DNA of 64,000 nucleotides from Raphanus sativus. Lineage: Eukaryota > Streptophyta > Magnoliopsida > Brassicales > Brassicaceae. Of this stretch, positions 1-11,470 are shown piece by piece (position 1 is the stretch's first letter; the number at the start of each line of letters is the position of its first letter). The notes beneath the pieces were generated by a model, which was not told the DNA's origin, did not search any database, and was given only the letters and a program-made list of their open reading frames with translations. The position numbers and the translations under genes are program-made. Location: assembly GCF_000801105.2 (NCBI RefSeq), contig NC_079511.1, positions 10,036,784 through 10,100,783 of the forward strand. The letters are read 5' to 3'.

Positions 1-2057
1 AAGATCTCAAGTAATGACGACCATAAATCTATCAAATGTGAACACTTCTCGTTTTGAAACAAACTGTGCTGGCAGGCAAGTTCGAAGAAAGTTAGATATA
101 AGTTTCTTTCATTAGTTTCTTACCATTAATTAAGACTTAAGACCATATTTTACATCTATAATGTATAAATCATATGTGAATACTTTGGTATATATTTAGG
201 TCTTGTCAGAGCATTTCCAGTATAAAACTCGATCTTTTCTTTCGAAATGAAGTAAAAAGGAATATAGAGTAAAAATACTCAAAACCTACTACATTACTCA
301 TTTCGTAATAGATTAATGAACAAATAAAAAATAGATTATTTCATTTATAAAGTACATTCTATTATAAATTGAGATATATAGTTGAAATGAAACAATTTCT
401 ATACCATATTCTATTTTACTCTGTTTTAGAATAATAAATACATAGGATTGAAGATACCCTTAACTATCATTGAGATGTTGATTATCAATACCATTAATCA
501 ATACCATTAAAAGAAATATTAAAATTTTCCAAATATATCATTACTATTTCAAAGAAAATTAAACATTCATTCATGGCAAATTAGTCATTACATTTTTGGC
601 TTATAGTATAACTTACATGTTTGGGCTTAAATAACTAAAAGTTATATGTACTTAACTATAAATTTAATCGGGCTTATGAGTTTAATCTCCATCAAATTAT
701 TTTTGCAGTTCCCAAAACAAAACAAAAATCAAATCGGGCTTATGGTTTAATCGCTATAGACATTTCTGCAAATCTTTTAATGGCATTGATACCGATTTCC
801 AAAAAAAAACTACACGCATACATACAATTTATATGGTATGTAAATTATCACCGATTTTCATTGTTACAATTAAATTTAAAAATTAGTGTAATAAACTACA
901 CGAACACGAAAATGAATACATACACAAAAATTAAAAAATATTTACTATGTCATTTTGTACATAATATTGATATGACAATTACAAGTATTTTAGAATATTT
1001 TTTAAAGTATCATACAATTATATTTTTAATCTAAAATAAAAAATACAAACTTATAATAGGTTATTAATAACAAAACTAAAATATTTTTTTGTCAAGATAA
1101 AATTAAAATAATTATGTCATACCAATAAGGTTTTTATATTATCATATTTATTTACATATATAATACAAAATTCACTAAATTCTAAGGAATCATAAGTTTA
1201 TGTAACATTTAAAAAGTATACAAATAAATTTAATCAAAATTTTAAAAATCTAAAATATTATCAAATGTTTATGTTTTTATCGGATCAATGCGTATTAGAT
1301 CGCATGTTAATAGTGATTTTTTGGGTTTTACATATTTTTATCGGATTTTTAAATAACTAATTTTTTCATTACATTCAAATGAAATTATATACAAAGCACC
1401 AGATCTATCAGTTTAACCACGGATTTTAGTCGGATATGAAACCACTTCTTAAAACTCAAACATTTTTAATTATTTTTTCTAATAAAAATTTATAAAGTTA
1501 TGCAAATTTTATCAAAGTATTTCAAAAATTATTTGAGCTTCCAAAAATAATATTACCTTCTAAATCGAATAGGTATAAAAATAGTGTAGATTAATGATTA
1601 GAACTAATTATACAAATATATGACAAGAAAAAACTCATTTTCAGTTTAGAATCGACAATTTATATCACTACTACATTTCAATAACGAGAACATATGTTCT
1701 TCAATTTAGAATATCTAAACTATTAAATCACACATATCATTTTTAAATGTATTTCGAACAAATTTCATATTTTGAAGAAAAAAATAAATGATAAAAACAT
1801 AAAAACTCATTTATTGTGATTCCAACCCACAATAGTGATAGTTTGCAAATCAGTTTCAGATCAATAAACAACGAATCTCATACACAAAAAAAAAACAAAT
1901 CTGCATTTAGAAAGCCCCAATCAAAATTTAGTTATTTATTTATTTCAGACTTTAAAGTAGAGCAATTCGAGTGTACTTGCATAAGGCATGCAAACATGTG
2001 ATTAAATTTGGAGGGATCTCAAAACACAAAATCTCTCTGGACTGACAAACATCATGT

Positions 2058-2106
2058 AAGTTATCAGTTGACTTTAGCAAAAAAAAAAAAAGTTATCAGT
2101 TGACTT
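2058..2106 (+). repeat. tail-only retroposon footprint
   Basis: A 17-bp direct repeat AAGTTATCAGTTGACTT occurs at 2058-2074 and 2090-2106. The 15 bases between are TAGC followed by an A run. This is the layout of a target-primed retroposition product in which only the 3' tail was copied. See the matching finding for the other examples in the window. Confidence 0.7.
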
Positions 2107-2897
2107 GTTACCAAGTGTTGTCCATAGAAGTCAGTTCTTATCCCTATCCTATACCAAGAAATTTTAAAGTCAACGTGGATTGATTCCACTTCGTTCTCCG
2201 GTTTCGTTTTTTGTTAGTAGAGGAATGACAAGTACACAACTGTAGAATATCACATAATGACACCAAGTTGATAGCTAGATATTAACAAAATAATATTTTC
2301 AAGGGTTTTTCTTTTAAAACTAGCTAGATTATTCATGTTGCATTAGCAATTTTTAAAAAATAAAAACACCCTTAGTCAGCAATCAAAATATAAATTTTCA
2401 CATTAAGCTTTTAGAAGAAAAGCCCGTTAATATGGTAATAACAGAAAAAAAGAAGTTATTGTATAGTTGTTGCATAAGCATAACTAATAACAAATAATCA
2501 TCACCATTATTTTAAGCTTTTTAGAGTGGACTGTAGAAATCAGGTAACGTGCCACTGTGCCAGCTCAAGTCTGGTTTCAGCATGTGATTTCCTTGAAACA
2601 TATTTTACTTTAAAATGATGTATCATGACATCGTAGTTTAGGTTCTTTTAGGTAGAATCTCACCTAAAAGCTGGTTTGATAACAGTAAGTATATGCAGGT
2701 ACGTTTTACAGATATAAAATATTGGATTATTGTATGCATCTAGAGACAGCTCTTATTTCACTGAACCGTTCAGTCCTTTTCTTTTTGTAACATGAAGCCT
2801 GTTTTTGTGGCCTTAAACATTTTCCACACAATTATATGAAAATAAAAAATAAAAGTACCATTTTTGGAAACAAACAATCCAACAATATGTTTGCATG

Positions 2898-2901
<4 letters not shown>

Positions 2902-2931
<30 letters not shown>
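2902..2931. repeat. (TA)n microsatellite
   Basis: Uninterrupted TA dinucleotide run of about 15 units. The open frames crossing it on both strands are low-complexity Tyr-Ile translations and are not genes. Confidence 0.95.
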
Positions 2932-2934
<3 letters not shown>

Positions 2935-4337
2935 TTTATTTACATACAAAGTGAAACAAAATAAAAGAGTTTTTAACACTATAAGTCACTTTTCAACATT
3001 TTATTACTTGTTAGGACACTTTATACTACTGGGACAGTTTTTTGTGCTAAAAAGACTAAACTGTCCTCAACTTAAACATTTTCTTGTTGTTCCACGTGAG
3101 TTTGAAGTTAAATTTAGTTTGTGTTTTTTCTCACGTTAGATCTCATCTTCTCTCTCTATTCTTCTGGTCTGAACAAACAATAAAGCTATGTTTCTCTCCA
3201 TGGGTCAATCCTTCTGTGTCCTGGATCTTATATCCTAAACGTGAAAAGAGACAGTTAATTTATGACAGCGGAAAATATATGGCCGGGATCGGAGTTTCTT
3301 CAAAATTCCGTTTCGAAACTCTTTTTCTGGGTGGATCGGTTCACAGTCAGCACCCAATACCTTCCCCTCCAATCATAAGTTGCATAATTTCTACCTACAA
3401 AACACCGATTAAAGTTTGATCCTTCTGAGAAACTCTTTGTTCTTTGTGAGTTATCCATCTCATCTCATCTGAAAGCAAGTGAACCAAATTTTTTTGGAAC
3501 TTATGTTTGAACATTTATTTAAAAATCAAAGTCTTGATTCAGTTGAGCTGTGACTATATAAATGTATTTTTTCACCAATAATTTTTTTTATTACAAATCA
3601 GATAATTTAGTTCTGAATTTTGTTTTAACTCCACATAACTGAAGAGTATGGAATCATAGGTTACTAATTTTGTTTGAAGATGAGCCTGGGAAACAAGTGA
3701 AGATGAGCCTCTGAAAGGTGAATGGGTGGGCTACACACAGAGTTGTGACCATTTACTTATCGAAAATGTATACATATGTACACATATCAATCGGTATACG
3801 TGTACATTGTTGTAATTTAATGCACATGTACGCCACTATTAACGCAGTCCACAAAATTCTTTACTTGAATAAAAGTCATTCTTACTGCGGTTCGGTTTTG
3901 CTGTTCAGTTCACTTAAATGATTAATCTTTTAATGACTGAAGATGAGAAGTGGCGTCTATGTGTACGATATGCTGGAGTGTCCACAAGATATGGGCATAC
4001 ATGTGGACATTTTAATGACTAGAGATTCACAGATCTATAACCCCAACGCCATGCGTTTATGTACCGTTCTGAGTTTAGTGATGTACAACACTATGATATT
4101 GATGTACATATGACCACCTCTGTACACTGTGATATTGATGTACACATGGATACTATACAACTGACACATTTCAAAAAGGTTACAAAGGTGGCTAGTAAAT
4201 AACTCTTAAAAGACATTGCATCTCAAACTTGCCTTGTCCTAACAATTTTGTCTCAGAGAAGTCATTGGTGGCTCTAGCTAGCTCTTCTTATGTGAAAGTT
4301 CTTTGGAGAAGCATAGCAAAAGCCATGGAAAGAGTGG

Positions 4338-4402
4338 GAAAAGTACTAGACAATCTGAGTAGTCGGATCCTGCTCATGAAAAGTACTAGACAATCTGAGT
4401 AG
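4338..4402. repeat. short direct repeat, 40-bp period
   Basis: A 25-bp sequence beginning GAAAAGTACTAGAC is present at 4338-4362 and again at 4378-4402, separated by 15 bases. The spacer TCGGATCCTGCTCAT has no A or T tail, so this may be a simple duplication rather than a retroposon footprint. Confidence 0.7.
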
Positions 4403-5650
4403 CTGAAAAACACAAAAACATTCTAAATCTTAAAATAAGATTTTCAATTTTGGAAAAAGATTGAAACTTTGTAACCAAGGTTTTTGAATTGGTCTGATTT
4501 TCTTTTTAAAACCTCATAGTCATCTATATGTTTGAAGAACCAAATATTCATCATTCCTAATTTCCTAGAATACTCCATATAAATTGATTTTCAAATCCAA
4601 AACATGATACTAGAATGAAACACCTCTCTAAAATTGATATCCTTCTCAAATCCCAGTGTAAATGAAGAATCTATGACTGAAACCTCAATTTTACCCAATC
4701 CAAAAGTATGTACCTTTCAAGATCCGTCGTTCCCCATCGGATATTGCAAATGAGACCACTTTCCATGTCTGAACCTTGAAAACTTCACATCCCTTGCACA
4801 CCAGATCTCCAATAATCAAAGCAAACCAAACGGGAATATCCCCCTTTCCTTTATAGATAAAACTCATCATGCTGGGAAATTCCCAGAAAAACTCTCCATC
4901 TTTGTCCCAAACACCTCTTTTCCAAAAAATCCTTTGATACGAATCCATCTCCAATTCCGTCGAAATCCATCCCCTCGTTGATTCTAGTTAAGAGAATCAC
5001 AAAGATCCTCCCGATCGATTCAATCTTCACCGTGATTAAAAGATCTCATTTTTTATCGCCGCCTAGGGTTAGAGAGCGTTTTTTAAATCTGATATCAATA
5101 TATTGATATCCACTCAAAATCTTGTGACAGAAAAAAAATGTAAATACAAAATCAATTTAGAAAGAAGGAGGATATCATGGTAATTTTATCTTCCTCTATA
5201 TGTGTAAAGAGTCGATGAAAGTGTCTTGGTAGACTAAAGTGACCTATAGTGATATTACTAAGATGAAAAGTGACCTTGTATGTAATTCTTTCCAAAATAA
5301 AAACAGCAAAAGTTTAAATAGGTTTGAATACTTGTGATCAAATAGGTACGTACTGAGTATAGATAAAATTAAAACTCTTTTTCTTATAATTCTCAATTTA
5401 TATTAAAAAAACAGCTATATTTTTAGAAGTTTAAAAATTGAGTTAAATTTTGCCGATACTAGATAAGTATACAAGGATTATTTGTTCAATAATTTACAAA
5501 CAAGTTAATTACCTCTATTTTGTTTTAAAATAATAGTAATCCATACCGAAGTCTATGTTCGGAACTATACTAAACGCTAGTCGGACGGTAATTCCGGATC
5601 TAGTAAATTGCCTGATTCAGCAGGGATTGATCGAGACTTAGATTTTGTAT

Positions 5651-5656
<6 letters not shown>

Positions 5657-5688
<32 letters not shown>
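5657..5688. repeat. (AT)n microsatellite
   Basis: Uninterrupted AT dinucleotide run of 16 units in non-coding sequence. Confidence 0.95.
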
Positions 5689-5693
<5 letters not shown>

Positions 5694-7075
5694 TATGTGT
5701 GTTTGAACAAACAAGTCAACATCTCCCAGTGGTCTGGACACTTATACTGACTGGTCTGGACACTTGAACTGATGCCAATCTACCTTCCACATGGGTTAGT
5801 GAGAGAAAAAAGTGAAATTGTGATCTATATATAGTGTCCTTCGTGGTTGATACATAGTCAATTATTTGAGCTTTCTAGTAAGCCCTATTTTCATTATTTA
5901 CAATTTTTATTGGGTTGCGCCGATTAATCAAATAATAGACCGATTAATCGGTTCAATCGGCTAACGATTTTTTAATCCAAACAGAGTGAAATTGGCGGTT
6001 AAATTCCAATCATACATTAACTGGGTGCCCAAGATTTTGAACACAAAACATAACCATGTGAGAAATGGGATAGAAGATAGATAAAACCAACATGTGAGAT
6101 GTTGGGTGGTAGGTAACCAAATCTATGATAAATGAATAATTGAAAAGGATAAATATAATAAAATGTTCAATTCAAGGTATATAAGAAGAAAAATCATTAA
6201 AATGTGCAAAATAATGATAGTACGAGTTGTGAGGAGAAAGTGATGATGTTGCACATGCAGCTAGTTAGAAAACAAATTATTGTACAAGTTTTGAATCAAT
6301 CATTCGTGGAAAAAATAAATATACAAACTAAGCTTTTATTGAACTTAATGATCGGCATGACTTATACGAACAGTTACATACACTTTGACGTGGCCAGTAA
6401 TCATGGCATAAGAAAAACGCATTAGTATTAGTGTATTACGGTGGTTAACATTGTAATAATAATATTCGGTGACATAATATAAAATGAAGAAATTGTGATT
6501 ATTCTCTGGAAGAGATTAAGTTCTAACTAAAACTAGTACACCGTAGGGTTCTAATATGGTTTACAAAGGATACTATTTGAAGTTTGAAGGATGTAAGAAA
6601 TGGCCTTTTAGTTTGTATATCTGTCAACTCTATCCAAATGATTCGCTTAGGTGATCCATCCAAATGATTCATTTAGATGTAGTTTGACAATGTTGATTTT
6701 TCTATCCAAATGGAACATTTACATATATCATCTATATTTATACATCTTTATTTCTGTTTGAATGAGTTTAATCAACAAATGAATTATATACATTTGTTTT
6801 GATTTAACTAATACTTATAATTTTATGTTTAATTATATTGAAGTTTTCCAATTTTTATGGGAAATTGCATTTTTCTGATTTTGACGAAAAAATTAAAAAT
6901 ATAATTTCAAATTACACAAAACAAACAGTGATAACACTACATTATCAGTTATAGTTCACAATTCATGTAAATAATATAATTTTCTCAAAAACAAAAGATT
7001 GTATATCACAGTTTATAAAATTAAATCAGCAAATCTTAAGATGTTGAAAACATGCAGCATCAAAATAAATACAAA

Positions 7076-7101
7076 CTAGGTGATATCCGCGTCCTGCGCG
7101 G
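7076..7101 (-). mobile_element. Helitron-like 3' terminus (minus strand)
   Basis: On the minus strand the sequence ends in a CCGCG/CGCGG hairpin (7097-7101 and 7087-7091), a short spacer, then CTAG (7079-7076) followed by T. A hairpin a few bases before a terminal CTRR, with a T after it, is the Helitron 3' end signature. The element body would run to the right. The RPA-like fragment at 8077-8236, on the same strand, is the kind of cargo plant Helitrons carry. I could not place the 5' end. Confidence 0.6.
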
Positions 7102-8068
7102 TTCAAGATATTTTACGAATAGTTATTTACATTATATTGAGATATGATAATTTATAATATGTAAATATTTACATTATATTATTTATTTGTTATAATTTAA
7201 TAATATAAAAATCTTAACAAAAGGATCAATAGTGATGAATTGTTAGTCTCTAAGATATTTCAATGTATTTCTCTGTTTTCTTTCTAAAAATGAATATTCT
7301 TATAAGATTTTTTATCTATTTTAAAATTAACGATTTTTACTTATTAATGTTACTAATTGATCCATTCATTGTAATTTTTATTTTCATAAAAATTCAGTAT
7401 TTTTTAAACTATATATTTTACTCCAGAAAGACACAAAACAAAACAAAATAAAATAGATATCATCTAACCATCAATTAATATATTTGACTATAAATGATTA
7501 ATTATGCATCCCAAAATGAGAAATGAAAATTTTATCAAAGTTGTTGGAGTATTTCAAATAACTAATATTTAGGTTGTGTTACAAAAAAAAATATTTAGGT
7601 TGAACTTAAATATGTTATCAGTATGAAAAATCTATGTAACTTTAAAAATTAAATTTTGATTTTAATCTTAGGTAAATATAAAACTTTAAATACCATTTAT
7701 TAAATAAAATTTTCTTCTAAATTATAAAATAATTGCTATTATGTAAACAAAAAACTGTATTGTTATAAATAAAAAGAAATTAGGTTTTCCATAGACATAT
7801 ATTTTTGTTATAATTACAAAAATTTAAAGGGCTATTTTATAAATAAAAATATATCTCTATTATAGAGGAATGCTATTTTTACCTCTAATAGAATTCTTTA
7901 TTTTTGAAGAAAAAAACAAAAATAGGCTGGAATAGATGTTATAAATGTCATATAATTTGGTAACTTTCTGCATTCACAGAAACCAGCTCCAATAACATCT
8001 GAGATAATAATATTAACAAAAGTAATATTAGTATTTTACTCTCTTGGAACTTGAGATATAGAAAATGA
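7102..8068. other. AT-rich interior of the putative minus-strand Helitron
   Basis: Very AT-rich sequence without a gene-like frame, apart from the small tail-only insertion at 7564-7602. Confidence 0.45.
7564..7602 (+). repeat. tail-only retroposon footprint
   Basis: Direct repeat AATATTTAGGTTG at 7564-7576 and 7590-7602 encloses the 13-base insert TGTTAC plus seven A. Confidence 0.6.
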
Positions 8069-8076
8069 TCACTTAC

Positions 8077-8236
8077 CAACCAAAAAATCAGGATCGAGGG
8101 TTCCATCTAGAATCGAACGATAGGTCACAGGTTGGAGCCCAGAGAGTTGGTTCGGGAGGTCTTCACAGTTTTGAATCCGGGTGGTAGGAAAGAAACCAAT
8201 CTTGTAAGGGTGGTTGGTTGTCCGGTAAGAACCGCA
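8077..8236 (-). pseudogene. replication protein A / DUF223-like exon fragment
   Basis: The minus-strand translation reads YRTTNHPYKIGFFPTTRI and then CEDLPNQLSGLQPVTYRSIL, followed by DGTLDPDFLVG. This resembles the conserved stretch of plant RPA70/DUF223 OB-fold proteins, where a YRTT-HPYKI segment precedes a LPG-TP-NF--I-DGT pattern. The exon ends in a canonical GTAAGT donor at 8076-8071. Only this single exon is present: I find no neighbouring exon coding for the rest of the OB fold. It is therefore a gene fragment, plausibly Helitron cargo. The family call rests on remembered motif similarity. Confidence 0.55.
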
Positions 8237-8617
8237 GGAGGGTATCAAGGAAAAGTAAAAAAAAAAATCTTGGAACATCCTTGGCTGAAGAATGGTTCAA
8301 ACTGGTGAACTTTAATTGACGCATGGATTTTATTTCCTTGAAAAAAAAATACTCGGTCAGAAAAAAATATTCAACACGAAAAAGAATTTGTATGTAACTG
8401 CATGATGGAACGGCGGACTTATTTTTGCATCCACGAAAACCATTTCTAGGATCTCTTCACCAGCCGTCGAATATTGCTTTCACAATCTAATTATTTTCAC
8501 CCTTATTTTTCACATAGATTTCTTTGGCTTTAAATCCGAAATAAAGTTCATAGCATTCATTTTCGATGTTGCTTTTAAATACATTTAGTTTGTGATGGCT
8601 GTGTAAGAAGTGTGTAG

Positions 8618-8620
<3 letters not shown>

Positions 8621-8704
<84 letters not shown>
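8621..8704. repeat. (TA)n microsatellite, about 42 units
   Basis: An 84-bp uninterrupted TA run, the longest in the window. A run this long is prone to length errors in assembly. Confidence 0.97.
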
Positions 8705-8708
<4 letters not shown>

Positions 8709-10319
8709 CGAGGATATAGGATTTAAGGGATGGGCGATTTAATATCATGGTAATCAAATAACACCTATAATTAAGACAATAAAATGAGTAATTGATCGTT
8801 CAAAATATGTATAATTTGGAAAGAACGCAGTTTATGGGATTTGACAGTCTGATTTTAAATCGAAGGTTACTAATCATATATTTATACGATCAATCTTTGA
8901 CTAAACAACAAATATTTTCATCATAAATTGGAAAGAAATACTTTTGACTTTCCATAAGAAATATAACCACAAACCTAATGGAAACGTAGGTGTACTATTA
9001 AGGTAATGTTGCAATCGCGTTAAATCAGAATTTTTTTCCAAAAATAAATTAACATTTATGAAGATCTTTCAATTACAAAGATATCGGGTCATTAAGTATA
9101 TGGATTGCAAAGAGATGACTCTTTTAACATGATAGTCTCAAAGAGATTGATAGGAAAATAAAAGACACAGTTGACTTAACAGAAGTAAACAATAATTTTT
9201 TACCAAGTATTGAATAATTTTTGGCGACATGCAAGCGATGGTTTCATAGTATGGACTACCTTAATTCAAACATTTTTTATTTACAAAACATTGATCAGTT
9301 TAATTATTAAATATATACACTTTTTCATTACACGCAAAAGTGTATGTTTTATAGGTTCGCATAGATTATATCTTTCTAGCTGCTGCAAAATAATGTTTAG
9401 TTTTTAACATATACAAATACATATACAAATTTATTAATAGTCACTTTGTTGTTTTATTTTTATACTGTAATGAACAATATCTTGGTCCAGTCACTAATAA
9501 TTTGACGTCCATATAAAACCTTTTATACATATGTACTATATTACAAACATTCATTACAGTCGGTTCCTGTATTATTACCATTTTCTATACAAAATATATT
9601 CAAAAATAAAAATCGAAAATTTACAAAGCAACATGAAAAATAAAATATTGGACTTTAGATATCATGGCCAACATCATGATATCAACATATAGTACTATCA
9701 AAAATAAAATACGGAAGGAGATGCTTTTAGTTATTGCAATATGTGTATTTTAGGTAACCGTCACAGACTGATTATATATGTTCGTGAACTTGCTGTTCTT
9801 TAGGTGAATAATATATGTAAAAAATATAATATATGTACATTGCAATGACATGGCATAAAAGGTAAATAGTCTAGACAAAAGAGAACTTTTATAAAAAAAA
9901 GCTGAGGTGAAATATGGTGAAGACACATAAGTAATGGCATAGTGGTTAATAACACATCAACTAAAGGTTTATTTTAAAAATGGTCTCATGCAGTTGGAGA
10001 CAAATTTAATTTGTAATCAAATTAGGCCTGTTAATGGTTCTAACATTCACCGATCCAAATTGGCAATACACATCCCGCCGCGGAAGAGAAAAAACGCGCC
10101 ATTAAAATGTGCCGCTAAAAAAGAACACCTGAGATTGTCTTTTCCAGTCAACAGTCAACGAACGGTACTATCAAAAACCTGCGAAGACCCACCCCTTCTC
10201 CTGATTCCTCTTTCTCGCCACTGTAAACCTAACCGTTTCTCAACCGTCGCGTTTCGTGCTCTCGCTGGTGTTTATCCGATCCTGTGCCGTTGCTGGTTCT
10301 CGACGCGTTGAAGGCGACG
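8705..10319. other. intergenic region and remnant 5' flank of the CCA-enzyme gene
   Basis: AT-rich non-coding sequence up to about 10,000. From about 10,070 base composition becomes richer in G and C. A plus-strand frame at 9988-10311 ends in a Ser/Arg-rich segment (RFSTVAFRALAGVYPILCRC) that looks like an organellar targeting peptide. It is out of frame with the ATG at 10320, so it may be a decayed leader of the CCA-enzyme gene or simply 5' UTR. Confidence 0.45.
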
Positions 10320-10670
10320 ATGACTACGACGACTGATGGAGAGGAGGAGGAGGAGGAGGAGGAGGAGGGGGGGGGGGGAAGCAATCAAAGCTCTCAGTCG
10401 ATTTGAAGGAGAAGATTGATCTCACTGAGAACGAGCGGGAGATTTTTGATCGGTTTCTCGGTACTCTCCGTTTTTGCAACCTCGACACGCAGCTTCGCGT
10501 CGCGGGTGGTTGGGTTCGCGATAAGGTACTATCTCGCCGTCGTGTAGGATTCGATGAGTTTAGTGAATCATCGTGGTTTCTCTAGGAGGATTTGCCGCTG
10601 AATGCTAGTTTTATGTATGCTTTGTTCTTTGTTCTCAGCTTCTAGGAAGAGAGAGTGGTGATATTGAAAT
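10320..10670 (+). pseudogene. truncated CCA-adding enzyme (tRNA nucleotidyltransferase) fragment
   Basis: The intact enzyme adds CCA to tRNA 3' ends. Exon 1 (10320-10525) codes for LTENEREIFDRFLGTLRF followed by LDTQLRVAGGWVRDK, the conserved start of the class II nucleotidyltransferase head. A GT-AG intron (10526-10638) leads to exon 2, LLGRESGDIEI, which covers the catalytic DxD region. Two defects mark it as broken. The frame of the ATG is closed by TGA because of the (GAG)n-G(n) tract at about 10340-10378, which shifts it out of register with the conserved domain. Homology also stops after about ten codons of exon 2, where Helitron-like sequence begins, so most of the roughly 500-600-residue enzyme is missing. 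The second catalytic Asp is Glu here (DIE). Position next to RMR and invertase matches Arabidopsis At1g22660. Confidence 0.8.
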
Positions 10671-10790
10671 ACATATCTCTTGCAAATGTAAATCTAAAAC
10701 ACAAATTGCAAAATCATATAAAAATAATAATCTAGATCACAAACAAAGTAAATCCCGTCCGTAGAGTCGGCCAGTCATAGTATTACATAT
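10660..10790 (+). mobile_element. degenerate Helitron 3'-end remnant
   Basis: From ACATATCTCTTGCAAATG to AAATCCCGTCCGTAG this stretch aligns by eye with 38105-38217, which ends in a perfect hairpin plus CTAA. Here the hairpin and terminal tetranucleotide are decayed. Its left edge coincides with the point where the CCA-enzyme homology ends, which suggests the insertion or a linked deletion cut the gene. Confidence 0.5.
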
Positions 10791-10929
10791 TATGTTGTTA
10801 ATATGAAATTCCTTTTAGTTATATATATGAATTGAATATATTTATTAAGGGTAACATCGATTTTAGTCAGTCTAACTTTTAACGTGAGATCTCCGTTGCG
10901 AAAAATCACTTCGCAAATAATAGTATAAA

Positions 10930-11040
10930 TTGGTGGAAGCTCCCTTGGTCCAGTAGTTTGACTAAGGGTTAATTAATGTTTCTATATCAGGAGATCTGAT
11001 TTTCAAGTCTCAGTAAAAAAGAAATTATGTGAATTAATGG
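10930..11040 (+). mobile_element. possible degenerate SINE
   Basis: A box A-like TGGTCCAGTAGTTTG (10946-10960) and a box B-like GATTTTCAAGTCTC (10998-11011), followed by a short A run, resemble a tRNA-derived SINE. I could not find a target-site duplication, so this is a weak call. Confidence 0.3.
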
Positions 11041-11069
11041 AGAGAAAGTTTACAAAAAGATTTGCAGCA

Positions 11070-11215
11070 TAACGCAAAGAGTTTCATCAAGCATGGATCC
11101 GATAGGCGGTTCTGGTGATGCATCCAAACGTAAATTTTCATAAGATATGGATAAAATTATCAGCTGTAGAATTATATTTAATATTGTAATAGCATAATTA
11201 TCCATCTTAAAAAAG
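11070..11215 (+). repeat. dispersed repeat, copy 1
   Basis: Shares a recognisable order of blocks with 13250-13420: catggat, ataggcggttctg/ataggacggctca, a gatgca/gtgcag block, tcagctgtag/tcggctgtaa and ttgtaatagcataatta. Both copies are on the plus strand and they bracket the RMR-like gene. The family is not identified. Confidence 0.55.
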
Positions 11216-11470
11216 TATAGATTCATAAATTCACATTATTTAGGAGTCAACAATAGATTATTTTATAAAAATAAAATTTTGATTTTGTTAGGTTTAGAAA
11301 ACTTCCTTTTAAGATAAGGAAATTAGTTTTTAAAAAGCTTTTAATACGGTCGACAAGAAAAAGAGAAAGCTATATACGAAACTAAAATTTGTTACACAAT
11401 CAATATACAAATTCAAGAAGTTTGGCTTTCTGCACGTTTATTTGTAGAATTTCTCAGCAGCGAAGGACGG

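Larger units (their letters stand above)
1..7075. other. AT-rich intergenic region without a recognisable gene
   Basis: Long AT-rich stretch with only short open frames that look like chance. I see no family motif in any of them. It contains the small repeats listed separately (2058-2106, 2902-2931, 4338-4402, 5657-5688). A minus-strand frame of 87 codons at 4691-4954 has no recognisable domain. A G-box-like CACGTG lies near 3092, but no gene follows that I can support. Confidence 0.6.

Noticed and set aside
4691..4954. 87-codon minus-strand frame with Trp/Phe-rich sequence
   Set aside because: No recognisable motif, no second exon, no supporting promoter; left as part of the intergenic entry.
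8575..8757. 60-codon minus-strand frame
   Set aside because: It is a translation of the (TA)n run (alternating Tyr-Ile).
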